Assembly (NCBI GenBank): GCA_018365455.1 | Contig: JAGZJZ010000093.1 | Span: 1-17,750, forward strand | Reading direction: 5' to 3' | Length of the DNA: 17,750 nt | Source: Clostridiales bacterium | Lineage (GTDB): Bacteria > Bacillota > Clostridia > Lachnospirales > Lachnospiraceae | Part shown: positions 1-8,949 of the stretch, piece after piece | Layout: each line of letters begins with the position of its first letter | Position numbering within the stretch: position 1 is the first letter of the stretch | Position numbers and translations under genes: made by a program | The notes under the pieces: generated by a model | Database searches by the model: none | Seen by the model: the letters and a program-made list of their open reading frames with translations, nothing else | What the model was told of the DNA's origin: nothing

Positions 1-170
1 GTAGAACCGATACTGCCATCATTCATGACCTTTTCTACATAGCCTGCCTTTTCCTGTGCGTCTGTCCAGTATTGCTTCTCCGCAGCCTGTACCTGTGAAA
101 CTGGTAAGGTTGTGAATACCGCAGCCAGACTTAGTACGCCAGCAAGCATACGGTTCATAATCTTTTTCAT
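1..170 (-). CDS. N-terminal fragment of a secreted ICE-type surface adhesin (partial)
   Basis: Only the first 56 codons are inside the window; the gene runs off the left edge. It starts MKKIMNRMLAGVLSLAAVF and reads on to a Q-A-A-E site, which is a clear signal peptide (charged start, hydrophobic core at about residues 8-24, small residues before the likely cut near residue 30). The mature part begins EKQYWTDAQEKAGYVEKV. From memory this start resembles the sortase-anchored collagen-binding/VaFE-repeat adhesins carried by Tn1549-like conjugative elements of Firmicutes; no search was run. An AAAGGAG ribosome-binding site lies at 184-190, 13 nt before the ATG. The repeat domains and LPxTG-type anchor that would prove the call lie outside the window. 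It may mark the edge of an integrated element. Confidence 0.5.
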   Translation of the reverse strand, partial: MKKIMNRMLAGVLSLAAVFTTLPVSQVQAAEKQYWTDAQEKAGYVEKVMNDGSIGS

Positions 171-240
171 ATCGTTGTAAATTCTCCTTTCGTGATTTTG
201 GGTAAAAAAATAGACGCTCATTTTTGAACGCCTGAAAGAG

Positions 241-269
241 AAAAGGAACGCTCTGAATTTTGCGTTCCT
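241..269 (-). terminator. Hairpin before the adhesin gene, terminator-like
   Basis: The 8-bp arms AGGAACGC (244-251) and GCGTTCCT (262-269) are perfect, with a 10-nt loop. On the minus strand the stem is followed by TTTTCTCTTT. It would stop or weaken transcription arriving from the right before the adhesin gene. The T tract is interrupted, so an attenuator is also possible. Confidence 0.45.
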
Positions 270-343
270 CTACCTGTAAATCCTATTCAATTTTCACTTT
301 TTCAATACTGATGTGCTGTGTGTAAACCTCATAGACAAGTGCC

Positions 344-367
344 TTTTGACACCAATTTTGACACCAA
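344..367. repeat. Two tandem copies of a 12-bp repeat
   Basis: TTTTGACACCAA occurs twice in direct succession (344-355 and 356-367) and is followed by TTTT, the start of a third copy. It could be a protein-binding repeat or part of a decayed coding region. Confidence 0.6.
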
Positions 368-547
368 TTTTCTGCCAAATGACGATTTCAGATGAAACGT
401 GATAAAATCATAAAACCCGTGAAATGCCTGTAAATAGGCACTTACGACACTTTATGAAGTTAGACAAAATCCACGTCATGATAACAACCCTCGAGTGCTA
501 ATAAATTTATAAAAAAATTGTGAAGTTTCAAATTTTAGAAGCGCCAT

Positions 548-3049
548 CTACTCCACATACTCCTTAAGCCTCACTAAAATGCTTTCCCTCTGTGACCTTT
601 GAAAAATAAAAACCGGTACAGTTACGCAAGCTGCAACAACCGCAGCAAATAGAATCAAATTGCTCACCCATGGTATCGCAAAGGGTACCCCATAAATGTT
701 CAAACTGTGAAAAACACCATAACTAATGGGAAATCCGGCAGCCAGCCCCATTAAAACAGAACTAACTCCATAACCTGCACCTTCTATAACCAGCATTTTC
801 TGAAGCTGCTCTGCCGTCATTCCGATACTTTCCAGGGTAGCAAATTCCCTGGTCCGGTTTTGAATACTGGCGGTCATCATATTTATATAATTTAACATCG
901 CAAGTATTGCAATAATAAATCCAATGCTGTTTCCCAGTACCTTAACCTGGGTTTCCGAATTCTTCATCTCCATATACTGATCGAGTTTTGATTCTGCGGA
1001 TACCTGTTTTTCTCCTGCAAACACCTCCTTTACCCTTTGCTCCGTCTCCATATGAAAAGCTTCTGTATAATCAACTGCAGCCAGTTCTGTAAATGTACTG
1101 CCCATTAGCTGCTGTGCATACTTTTCACTTACAATCAGATCCGGCGTATATCCTCCGGCGAAATAGGCGGGGTTATTTTCTGTAACCGCAGCAATTTGAA
1201 TTGTGTGTTCTTTATCCGGCTGCAACCCTTCCGGCAATAAAAACTTTACTGTTTTACCCGGAATTCCATTATCACCTTTCGTATACATCTTTGCTGCTAT
1301 TGCAATTTTTCCCTCTTCAAAATCCTTCCACTCCAAAACATTTCCCAGACTCTTATTTAACTTTTCAAACCCTGCTTTATCAATCCCCGTTAATCGGGTA
1401 ATAAAGTTGTAGTGCTCCGGATTTGTCTTATATAATTCCATGTCTTCTTCATAATTACCCGGTGAATATCTGGACTTGTAAACTTCTTTAAAATAATCTC
1501 CGTATACATTTTCCTGAAAGGGAATGATGACAGGCGTGGACGTAACCTTTCTTACGCATTTTACCCCCTCCAGCTCCCGGATCTGAGCAATTTTATCATC
1601 CGTTATCAGCTGTTGTTCCTGCTCATCCAGGGTGGTCATATTTTTAAATTCCATATCGTAATCATAGATTTGATTTAAGATACCTTTTGCGTCATTTTCC
1701 CGGATAACTACATTGATGATCAGGAATAGCGATACGGCTATCAGAAAGGACAGAAAAATAATCACTGCCTGCTTTTTATCCCGGAACATATTTTGCACAG
1801 CCATTGAGAATACGCCCCCGCTTTTTTGCTTTTTTATTTTTCTTCTTCCGGTTGTGCCGGTGTAGCGCATAGCTTCTACCGGTTCACTGTCTGCTGCTAT
1901 TTTAGCGGGTTTCCTGCTGCTGATCAGATTCGTGGCAAATGAAAAAATGCCGGCAGCGACGTATACCCATAATTGTCCTTGTACAATCTCATTGCTGCCC
2001 AAAGCGGGATTCACAATTTGTAAAATCCTGGGTATGATGACTCTGGAAGCCGCCGCTGCCGCTAAAAGTCCTGCCGGAATTCCGTACAGGGCATTCCAAA
2101 TTGCCTGCCGGTAAATGATTCCTTTCAGCTGGGAAGATGTCATTCCCAGTGTTTTAAGCTGACCATAGTACCGGATATCCTTGGATATGGAAATATACAG
2201 CGTATTAAAGATAAACAGATATCCGCTGACAAATATCATGCACAGCATGGCGGCAAGCCCTGCAATTATTTTACAGAAGTTTTGGACCGTGTCATAATCT
2301 GCAGCAATAATCTGATTCTCCCTTAGTCCGGCTTTCTGCTGCATATCCACAATGTCCGCTTCAAAATACAGCGGATTATTTAAAGTAATCTTTAAACTTC
2401 CCTGTGTGAAATCCGTCTGCCTTACTCCGGTAGAAGAACAAAACGCACCGGACACATATCCTCTGCTATCTCCACTGTAATCTTTAAACCATCCGCATAG
2501 TATAAAATCCATTCTTAATATTTCTTCATTCCCTCCCTCACGCAGGGTAAAATAATCCACAGGCAGAGTCATTCCAATCTGGGGACTGTTTATTCCCATA
2601 GCCTTTAATGTGCTTTGGGAAAGCATTATTTCCTTTTCACTTTTGGGGTAGGTACCCTCTACTTTTTCTAACGCCGGAATGACCTGCTTTTCCCAGCACG
2701 TTTGATCCACCCAGAATAATCTAGTTTTATCCAAGGAAATCTCTTTGTATTGTTCCATAATGGCACACTTCACGGCAACTCCGGCATATTTTACACGATC
2801 CATTGAACGGATCAGCTCTGCCTGTTCTTCTTCCGGCTCTGATAACTCAATATCATAATCCATCCCCTCCATCCGTACCTGACGAAGGGATAAGGTATCC
2901 CAATAGCTCATGCCAATAGAAATCACCACTGCAATTAAAAAAGTTGTCAGGAATATAGCCAATACCGTCAACATATTTTTCTTTCTGTTGGCTTTGTAGG
3001 TTTTTCCTGCAATATGTGATACAACCTTTTTATTTTTTACTTTCAGCAT
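548..3049 (-). CDS. FtsX/MacB-family ABC transporter permease without a partner ATPase
   Basis: This is a large membrane permease of the FtsX class, used for export of antimicrobial peptides or lipids or for sensing. From the chosen start it has about 833 residues and eight predicted membrane segments. One N-terminal helix (MLTVLAIFLTTFLIAVVISI) is followed by a large outer domain, then three helices. A fifth helix (QAVIIFLSFLIAVSLFLI) leads to a second large outer domain and three final helices near the C terminus. This is the duplicated TM-ECD-FtsX layout. I chose the ATG at 3047-3049 because AAGGGAG lies 9 nt upstream. The ATG at 3056-3058 touches that site, and the frame is open to 3154. 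The ATPase gene normally just upstream is missing from 3050-3576, so the protein may be an orphan or use an ATPase encoded left of the window. Specificity is unknown. Confidence 0.85.
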   Translation of the reverse strand: MLKVKNKKVVSHIAGKTYKANRKKNMLTVLAIFLTTFLIAVVISIGMSYWDTLSLRQVRMEGMDYDIELSEPEEEQAELIRSMDRVKYAGVAVKCAIMEQYKEISLDKTRLFWVDQTCWEKQVIPALEKVEGTYPKSEKEIMLSQSTLKAMGINSPQIGMTLPVDYFTLREGGNEEILRMDFILCGWFKDYSGDSRGYVSGAFCSSTGVRQTDFTQGSLKITLNNPLYFEADIVDMQQKAGLRENQIIAADYDTVQNFCKIIAGLAAMLCMIFVSGYLFIFNTLYISISKDIRYYGQLKTLGMTSSQLKGIIYRQAIWNALYGIPAGLLAAAAASRVIIPRILQIVNPALGSNEIVQGQLWVYVAAGIFSFATNLISSRKPAKIAADSEPVEAMRYTGTTGRRKIKKQKSGGVFSMAVQNMFRDKKQAVIIFLSFLIAVSLFLIINVVIRENDAKGILNQIYDYDMEFKNMTTLDEQEQQLITDDKIAQIRELEGVKCVRKVTSTPVIIPFQENVYGDYFKEVYKSRYSPGNYEEDMELYKTNPEHYNFITRLTGIDKAGFEKLNKSLGNVLEWKDFEEGKIAIAAKMYTKGDNGIPGKTVKFLLPEGLQPDKEHTIQIAAVTENNPAYFAGGYTPDLIVSEKYAQQLMGSTFTELAAVDYTEAFHMETEQRVKEVFAGEKQVSAESKLDQYMEMKNSETQVKVLGNSIGFIIAILAMLNYINMMTASIQNRTREFATLESIGMTAEQLQKMLVIEGAGYGVSSVLMGLAAGFPISYGVFHSLNIYGVPFAIPWVSNLILFAAVVAACVTVPVFIFQRSQRESILVRLKEYVE

Positions 3050-3058
3050 ATTCTTCAT

Positions 3059-3450
3059 CTCCCTTACAAATTTTTTTCTAATTAGCCATAGTAAAACAAC
3101 GTACAATTGCAGGTTATAAATATACGACGAATAATTAAAGTTTTTACTTAGCAAGGACGTTTAACCCTTTTCTGATCACAGAACAAAAAACAAATCCTCG
3201 TCTCAAGAACAGTTGCTATACATTAGTTGTTTTACGCCAATCGCGTTCAGCATGCCACAACCCCAGAGTTTCAACCTGCTGAGAAAACCAGCTTTGTATC
3301 AACAAATGCTATCTCGGTATTGCCACCCGGTTTTATGTCCATAGAATAGCAAAGGATTCTTTCTCAAATCTTTCTTAAAGGTGACACTATTGACACAATT
3401 CTGCTGCTCCGTAAATCATGCATAAAAACTCCTGCTTGCTTTCTTGCAAT
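3059..3450. other. Gene-free region upstream of the ABC permease
   Basis: This stretch has no gene I can support. A 24-codon minus-strand reading frame starts at an ATG near 3343 (MDIKPGGNTEIAFV) but has no recognisable family. The 11-bp direct repeat at 3358-3379 and a TGACAC-TAT-TGACAC repeat near 3382-3396 are the only ordered elements. The expected ABC ATPase gene is absent. The region could be a long leader or the scar of a deletion. Confidence 0.4.
3358..3379 (-). promoter_or_regulatory. 11-bp direct repeat, possible OmpR-family operator
   Basis: On the minus strand TTTAAGAAAGA is followed directly by TTTGAGAAAGA, a 10-of-11 match repeated at exactly 11 bp. This is the geometry of sites bound by OmpR/PhoB-family response regulators, which often control permeases of the downstream type. 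A TATTCT hexamer a short way downstream could be its -10. No such regulator is in the window. Calling it an operator is inference. Confidence 0.35.
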
Positions 3451-3489
3451 AAAAAAAGCCAGCGTCCGGAATAAAATCCTTACGCTGAC
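3451..3489 (-). terminator. Rho-independent terminator of the glycan locus
   Basis: On the minus strand the arms GTCAGCGT (3482-3489) and ACGCTGGC (3458-3465) pair with one G-U, and an inner GGA/TCC pairing extends the stem. Seven Ts follow directly (3451-3457). It lies about 90 nt past the GH20 stop codon and closes the leftward operon. Confidence 0.9.
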
Positions 3490-3576
3490 CATACCTAATC
3501 CTATTTACATGAACATACTTCCATCTCTTTACTGCTTTATATGCTTATCCTTACCGTCCCATCCTGTCTTCTGCTC

Positions 3577-5511
3577 TTAAATCCCCGCAATATTCCCCGC
3601 TGAAACCATACTCTGCCAGAATCCTCCCATACACAGCTTATGATTCTCATCTTCCGGATCTTCCTGATACAGAATCATAGGCTCTTCCAGTTCTTCCAGG
3701 CACCTTGTCTTTCCCTCCAGATAACGCCGCAGTCTTTTTTCTGCACTTTCCAGCCGTATCATGACACCCCCGATTCGGATATCCAGAACTTCATAGCCAA
3801 AGGGCCTGCACTCTGAGAACCATATCTCTTCCCTTTTTTCTTTCAGGCAGGAGACTTTTGGCAGGAGCATTTTGATCCGGTCTGCCAGCAATGCAAGGGA
3901 TTCTCTGTCTCCGGCATGATATGCCTTTCGAATTTCTATCCCTAGCATGGCTTTTAGTGACAGAATTTCAGCCAGCGTTATATAATAGCCGAAAACTGCA
4001 TCCATTGGAAATCTGCTTTGTGTATCCGTGGTAAATTTATCTTTTGTACACAGCAGTTCTTTCAGCTGTTTTTCCAGTTTCTTGTAATAGAGCCCCATAT
4101 CCAGTCCCAGACCGGCAATCTGGCCGTCAAACAGACCGGTAAGAACATCCTGATACAGCAGATATTTAGATGGATTATCTGCATTTTCATTATCTTTTTT
4201 TACACCGGGGGTATGATCAAAAGCATCCAGCAGGTGATATGCTTCAGCTGTATAGCCGGTCAGCTGGAAAAGCCAGTCATTGAACTCCTCCTGATGTACC
4301 TCTTCGCAATAGCAAAGCTGTGCAAAATATAAAGCAGAATAGAATGCTGTCCGTACCGGTGTCTCCGTACCATTGTCAAACCAGAACGTACACATCACTT
4401 TGTCTGTATGCTGCTCTCTGCAGGATGCCATCCCCTCACGCAGTGTTTTCTCTGCCTTGCTGTAATTTGGTGCAATTCCATTCCAGGTCCACCCGCCCCC
4501 TGCAAACCGTATGTTGTCCGTCAGCTTTCGGTGAAGCCGTATATTTTTATCGTAGATCTCCCTATCATGATGGTAATAATCCCAGTAAACCAATGTGAGA
4601 TCCTCAGGAAGTTTTCCCGGAAGATTAAATTCCGTATCATCCGGCAGATCGTAATAATCCCCGGTGGGTGACTTGAGGCGGAAGAACATATCGCTCCAAA
4701 GCATCATTTCCAATCCTTCTTCCCGGCAGATACCGGACACCATGTCCAGATGGCTTGTCATAATTCCGTATCTCTCCTGAAATCCGTTATTGCGCAGATA
4801 CTGTCCAAGTCCCAAAAGATCCGCTTCATCCATGCCCACATGTATTTTCTTAGAAGAAAAAGGCCTGGATACGCTTTGTATCATTTTCTTTACGAATTTT
4901 TCGGTATCCTTTGTGCCCACCATCAGGATATCTTCCGTATCACGGAGGTTTTTGGTCTTTGGCCAGCGCAGATAAGTATGGAGATGTGCCAGGGTCTGAA
5001 TTGCAGGGATCAGTTCCACCCCCGCCTTATCTCCGTAATCATTCAGCTCTTTCAGGTCCTCATAATTATATTTCCCTCTGTAGGCTCCAAAGTATGATTC
5101 TCCTGGAACTTCATATACATCCTCCATATAAAGGTAAAGCTGATTCATACCAGAGGCTGCACAGAGACGTATAAACTCTTTCAGCATTGGCTTATCCACC
5201 GTTCCGTTTCTGGAACAGTCAATCATAATCCCTGTTTCTTTAAAACAGATTTTCTCTTCCTTTGTAAATGGTTTCCCGGTTCCATCCACTACGTTCTGCA
5301 GAAATAAATGCAGTGCCCGGTAAAAATGTACTTCTTCCTTTCCATACAACTGCACCTTCTCGCCGTCAAACTCTACCCTCAGAACATCTCCCTCGGTAAA
5401 TTCAAATGTAATGCACACACCTTCCCCAGCACATTCATGCCCCTGATTAGTTAAAAACATTTGTGTCATTTCTTTTCTGTTTCCGTTAATTCCCGATAAA
5501 TTAAATTTCAT
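3577..5511 (-). CDS. Cytoplasmic GH20 beta-N-acetylhexosaminidase, GcnA-like
   Basis: This is predicted to be an exo-acting glycosidase that removes terminal beta-linked GlcNAc or GalNAc from imported oligosaccharides. Its 644 residues have no signal peptide or membrane segment, so it should act in the cytoplasm. The catalytic Asp-Glu pair of GH20 is in HVGMDEADLLG (Asp228, Glu229). The barrel start GIMIDCSRN (about 95-102), NQLYLYMED (about 123-131) and the pocket tryptophans in LWSDM (272), VYWDYY (310) and GGGWTWNG (341, 343) fit the GcnA-like branch. In GH20 the acetamido group of the substrate acts as nucleophile. The ATG overlaps the stop of the response regulator by 4 nt (ATGA), so the two are translationally coupled. 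A terminator follows. The family call is firm; GlcNAc versus GalNAc preference is unknown. Confidence 0.88.
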   Translation of the reverse strand: MKFNLSGINGNRKEMTQMFLTNQGHECAGEGVCITFEFTEGDVLRVEFDGEKVQLYGKEEVHFYRALHLFLQNVVDGTGKPFTKEEKICFKETGIMIDCSRNGTVDKPMLKEFIRLCAASGMNQLYLYMEDVYEVPGESYFGAYRGKYNYEDLKELNDYGDKAGVELIPAIQTLAHLHTYLRWPKTKNLRDTEDILMVGTKDTEKFVKKMIQSVSRPFSSKKIHVGMDEADLLGLGQYLRNNGFQERYGIMTSHLDMVSGICREEGLEMMLWSDMFFRLKSPTGDYYDLPDDTEFNLPGKLPEDLTLVYWDYYHHDREIYDKNIRLHRKLTDNIRFAGGGWTWNGIAPNYSKAEKTLREGMASCREQHTDKVMCTFWFDNGTETPVRTAFYSALYFAQLCYCEEVHQEEFNDWLFQLTGYTAEAYHLLDAFDHTPGVKKDNENADNPSKYLLYQDVLTGLFDGQIAGLGLDMGLYYKKLEKQLKELLCTKDKFTTDTQSRFPMDAVFGYYITLAEILSLKAMLGIEIRKAYHAGDRESLALLADRIKMLLPKVSCLKEKREEIWFSECRPFGYEVLDIRIGGVMIRLESAEKRLRRYLEGKTRCLEELEEPMILYQEDPEDENHKLCMGGFWQSMVSAGNIAGI

Positions 5512-7013
5512 GACCTCTCACCTTCTCTCTTTCTTTCCAGTTTATTTTTTCGGTATTCCGATGGGTAAACGCCTATTTTCTTTTTAAAGACCTTCGAAAA
5601 ATACAGCGGATTGGGGTATCCCACCATCTCCGCCACATCCTTAGCCAGTATTTCCTCATCCATCTCCAACAGATTTTTTGCCCGGTCCAGACGGATTTTC
5701 TGAATGTACTGAGACAGTGTATAGCCACTGTATTCTTTAAAAAGGGTACTCAGATAAGGGGCTACAAGCCCGAATTCTGATGCCAGTACCGCCGCAGTTA
5801 TGGGTTCCGCCATATTTTCTATGATATAGCACTCCACCTTTTTCATAAGATTCTCAGAAGTCTCCGCTTTCCTGTAAATCTTTCGTTCATCCAGCATCTG
5901 TCTTAAATTCAGAAATAAATGCCTCACATCAGATGAATACAGGATCAGATTCCATATGGTTTCTTCCCGTTCTTCCTCACTGCCATATGCAGCCTGCGTC
6001 TGTTCCTCCATGCTCTGGAGAATCCTGCTGATGATCTGGAGACATTCTTTTTGACGAATCTTACGGGCAGTGAAAAATGCCTCAGCCTCTTTTAGAAACA
6101 CTTCCTTTCTGGTATCAGACAATTCTCTCCCAAGGGAATAAAAGATATCCTCTCCAGCGGGATATGGAGTAACCGTACTGTCTGCGTCTCCTTCTATTAC
6201 AAAACTTTCTCCAAAAAGGATATTCTCCTGCAGTTTCCTTCGCAGCTGATGGCTGACCATGGGTATTTCATGGGTTTCTAATAAACCTTCATGGAAAGCT
6301 GCCGTAATCTGGATTCCTTTTTCCTTCATCTCCTCCAGCATTTTTCTTGCAAAAACTGCCAAATCTGCTTCATTCTCCGGTACAATCAGCAGTATTTTTT
6401 CATTTGCCTGATTCTTTTCAAAAGAATATACACAGGATGCTTCGGTTAGCAGCCCTGCCGCGACTAACTCTATATCCACTCCCCGCCAGAAGTCGCATTC
6501 AACAATATTCTCCTCCATGCCATCCCGAATCAGCGGTCCTGCACAGAAATAAACCATCTGCAGCTTCTCTCCCGGCTTCGCAGGCTTTCCCGTATAGACT
6601 GCCTCAGCCAGCCTTTCTTTTTGCCTTTTCATAAGCATACTTGTGTATCTCTCTGAAATATTATGAAGGATTTTCTCCAGTTCCTCTTTCACAATCGGCT
6701 TCAGCAGATATTCCTTTACTCCGCATCGGATTGCCTGCTGGGCGTAACTGAAATCACTGTATCCGCTGATTACTACTTTTGCAGCCTCCGGATATTTTTC
6801 GTTTGCATAATCCATAACTTCGATCCCGTCTGCCAAAGGCATATTGATATCGGTAAAGATCACATCTACCCGGTTACTTTTTAAATACGTAATTGCTTCT
6901 TTTCCATTATGGGCACACATGACTACCGAAAATTCCGGATTCAGCTTTTCTATCATCGTCTTTATTCCTCTTAAAAGGGGAATTTCATCTTCCGCTATAA
7001 GTACTTTTATCAT
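5508..7013 (-). CDS. YesN-type response regulator with AraC DNA-binding domain
   Basis: This is the cytoplasmic transcription factor of the two-component pair. The receiver domain (about 1-120) has the acidic pocket at Glu8/Asp9, the phosphoacceptor Asp55 in FTDINMP, Ser83 in VISGYSD and Lys105 in YLLKP. A middle region of about 260 residues has no motif I recognise. The C-terminal 100 residues form two AraC-type helix-turn-helix units, ending in the YFSKVFKKKIGVYPSEYRK signature. Total length is 501 residues, usual for YesN. The start is supported by GGGGAG 6 nt before the ATG. Its first 29 bases overlap the kinase gene and its stop overlaps the GH20 start. It probably activates the GH16, binding-protein and kinase promoters, all of which carry GTAC-centred sites; that link is inference. 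Confidence 0.93.
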   Translation of the reverse strand: MIKVLIAEDEIPLLRGIKTMIEKLNPEFSVVMCAHNGKEAITYLKSNRVDVIFTDINMPLADGIEVMDYANEKYPEAAKVVISGYSDFSYAQQAIRCGVKEYLLKPIVKEELEKILHNISERYTSMLMKRQKERLAEAVYTGKPAKPGEKLQMVYFCAGPLIRDGMEENIVECDFWRGVDIELVAAGLLTEASCVYSFEKNQANEKILLIVPENEADLAVFARKMLEEMKEKGIQITAAFHEGLLETHEIPMVSHQLRRKLQENILFGESFVIEGDADSTVTPYPAGEDIFYSLGRELSDTRKEVFLKEAEAFFTARKIRQKECLQIISRILQSMEEQTQAAYGSEEEREETIWNLILYSSDVRHLFLNLRQMLDERKIYRKAETSENLMKKVECYIIENMAEPITAAVLASEFGLVAPYLSTLFKEYSGYTLSQYIQKIRLDRAKNLLEMDEEILAKDVAEMVGYPNPLYFSKVFKKKIGVYPSEYRKNKLERKREGERS

Positions 7014-8751
7014 TTAACTCTCCCCCTAATAAAACCACGGCACCTGTTTCTCCGTTATACAATTGAAAAACAAAAGATTCTCCATAAGTTATTTTCATCC
7101 TGGTATAAATGTTTGGAAGACAGAGCCCGCCAATCGCAATATTTTCCAATATGGCTTTTACATCACTCCTGTCCAGTTCCTCTTTCTGCTTCCTGAACTT
7201 ATCCAGGAACTCATCGCTAAAGCCGCTTCCGTTATCTTTCACGGTTATATACCATTTATCCGCTTCCGTCCAGGCGCGTATGGAAATATTCCAGACCGGA
7301 TTTACATTTTTAAGCCCATGCTGAAAACAGTTCTCACAAAGAGGCTGTATAATCAGTTTGGGGATACCGATGTATCCTGCATCCTCTTCTGTCTGTATCT
7401 GAAACTCAAACAGATCTTCATACCTCACTTTCATAAGCAGCATGTAATCCTCAGCGATTGCAAATTCCTTTTCTACAGTACTGAATCCGTCACCCATCTG
7501 AGTATTGTACCTTAGTATTTCTCCCAGCTTCTGACAGATATCCGGTACTTTTTCATTGCCGGCCAGCTGGGATTCCATAGATATAATCGCCAGCATATTA
7601 TGTAGAAAATGTGGGTTCATCTGAGACTGCAAAGCAAAAAAATGGGATTTCACTTCATTGGTTTTTGCCGTAATCTGATTCTGCATACTGTCATTTAGCT
7701 TCTTCAGCATAGCATTGAAAGAATCCTCGAGACGCAGCACAATATCTGCTGAATCTTCATCCGCAATTGCCACGTGCAGATTATCCATCGTAATGGATTT
7801 CATGGAATCATTCAGGTTCACCAGCGGTTTTGATAAATGCCTGACCAGAATCTGTTCCAGCATAACGGCAACGAGCATTATAATTCCTACCGTTGCAGCC
7901 AGTACCAGGTAAAACTGGTTCATGGCATGGTTGAATTCAACCGGATTTTTGTAAAGTTTTACGGAATAAGGCGCATTCTCCAGCGGAACCTCCATCCTGT
8001 AGATATCATTACTTTCCAGATCCATCCCGCCTGTTGTACGGTAAATGCTTTTTCCATCCTGGTTCAGGATTTCCGCCTGGATTCCCGGTCCGAAATCCGC
8101 CAGAATTCCATCCAGTTTTTCCGTTGATTCCTGAACTTCTACATAACCGCATCTGGAACTGTTGGAGTAATAATCTTTAATTTCCCGCACTACCGCCAGA
8201 TAATCCGTCCGCTGTGCCTCCCCGGATGCCAGTACATCCGTCCCCGGTTCCCGGTAGAACACATATCTGTCCGCCTCCTGAAAGAACTCACGGACATCCC
8301 GAAAGGCGGTTCCTGCGAAAAACTGCTTCACTCCACTCTCCGTAACTGCCCGGTTAGAAGTGCAGACCCAGTCATTGTAACGGTTATAAAGACAGATTCT
8401 GGAATGCCCGTCATTTTTAAAGTTATAGGATTCCAGAAGCTTTTTGACTTCCCCCGTAACAATGGGATGACTGGTAAAGTAATTTTCTTCCGGTTCTGCC
8501 GGCAACGACTGAAAAACCCTTACAATATCCGGGTTAGCAGCTATTTGCAGCGCCGCTCTGTCCATATCATAAAACAGGATATCCAGCTGTGTGGCTGTTT
8601 TTTCCGTAATAATACGAAAGTCCTGTTCTTCCTTCTCTTTCATTTCCCCTACTACAATTCTGTTGAAATATCCCACAAGTCCTAAAATAATGATCATCAT
8701 GATCACAGTATGGTACAGAAAAAACTTGGTTTGGTATTTTAATTTTTTCAT
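6985..8751 (-). CDS. YesM-type membrane sensor histidine kinase
   Basis: This 588-residue sensor has a membrane helix at about 11-30, an extracellular sensing domain at about 31-278, a second helix at about 281-299 and a HAMP linker to about 355. A His_kinase domain follows with phosphoacceptor His381 in QMNPHFLHN and a HATPase domain. The N box is PLCENCFQHGL (470-480) and the G1 box VKDNGSGF (504-511). The usual G2 box GIGLxNV is changed to IGGLCLPNIYTRM (540-552), so the ATP lid is slightly divergent. Such kinases next to CUT1 transporters typically sense the sugar, directly or through the binding protein. GGGAAGA precedes the ATG. The gene overlaps its regulator by 29 nt. Confidence 0.93.
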   Translation of the reverse strand: MKKLKYQTKFFLYHTVIMMIIILGLVGYFNRIVVGEMKEKEEQDFRIITEKTATQLDILFYDMDRAALQIAANPDIVRVFQSLPAEPEENYFTSHPIVTGEVKKLLESYNFKNDGHSRICLYNRYNDWVCTSNRAVTESGVKQFFAGTAFRDVREFFQEADRYVFYREPGTDVLASGEAQRTDYLAVVREIKDYYSNSSRCGYVEVQESTEKLDGILADFGPGIQAEILNQDGKSIYRTTGGMDLESNDIYRMEVPLENAPYSVKLYKNPVEFNHAMNQFYLVLAATVGIIMLVAVMLEQILVRHLSKPLVNLNDSMKSITMDNLHVAIADEDSADIVLRLEDSFNAMLKKLNDSMQNQITAKTNEVKSHFFALQSQMNPHFLHNMLAIISMESQLAGNEKVPDICQKLGEILRYNTQMGDGFSTVEKEFAIAEDYMLLMKVRYEDLFEFQIQTEEDAGYIGIPKLIIQPLCENCFQHGLKNVNPVWNISIRAWTEADKWYITVKDNGSGFSDEFLDKFRKQKEELDRSDVKAILENIAIGGLCLPNIYTRMKITYGESFVFQLYNGETGAVVLLGGELNDKSTYSGR

Positions 8752-8878
8752 TTATCTTCCCGCTGCATATTACAGAAAATCCTGCAATACTGCCACAAAA
8801 TAAAGCAGATGAAAGCATCAAAATGTGGCTCCCTTTCAATTTCAGATTTTCTTTCACTCTTTTTCCCATCTCCTGTTC

Positions 8879-8916
8879 ATCATACCTTATCTGTATCAAT
8901 TTTTGAAGTACCAAAC
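8879..8916 (-). promoter_or_regulatory. Probable internal promoter for the kinase-regulator-GH20 genes
   Basis: On the minus strand a -10-like TATGAT (8879-8884) has TTCAAA 17 bp upstream (8902-8907). Just beyond is GTTTGGTACTTC (8905-8916), whose GTAC core lies 23 bp from the -10. This resembles GTTTCGTACATG at the binding-protein promoter (9 of 12 bases) with the same GTAC to -10 distance. It would give a leader of about 120 nt to the kinase ATG. Confidence 0.4.
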
Positions 8917-8949
8917 TCTTTTCACAGAGGCTAATTCTTTTTTAGGTAA

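Larger units (their letters stand above)
171..547. other. Gene-free stretch between the adhesin gene and the ABC permease
   Basis: No convincing gene is visible here. It holds the adhesin ribosome-binding site (184-190), the hairpin at 244-269, two perfect tandem copies of the 12-mer TTTTGACACCAA (344-367), and a small hairpin TGCCT/AGGCA (425-440). The last 60 bases before the permease stop are very AT-rich. On the minus strand a short open frame of 34 codons ends at about 289 (last residues EKVKIE) and could be the decayed tail of a gene, but it has no start. If the adhesin belongs to an integrative element, an element end or junction could lie in this stretch; no attachment-site duplication can be shown from one side. 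Confidence 0.4.

Noticed and set aside
4018..5174. Several plus-strand frames of 60-115 codons inside the GH20 gene
   Set aside because: They lie opposite a well-supported GH20 frame with catalytic residues in place, and their translations show no family features.
8567..8914. Minus-strand reading frame of 115 codons overlapping the kinase start, with a hydrophobic stretch near its N terminus
   Set aside because: Its second half is a frame shadow of the kinase gene, the AGGAG touches its best ATG (no spacing), and the residues match no family. The first 50 codons lie in the promoter/leader region.
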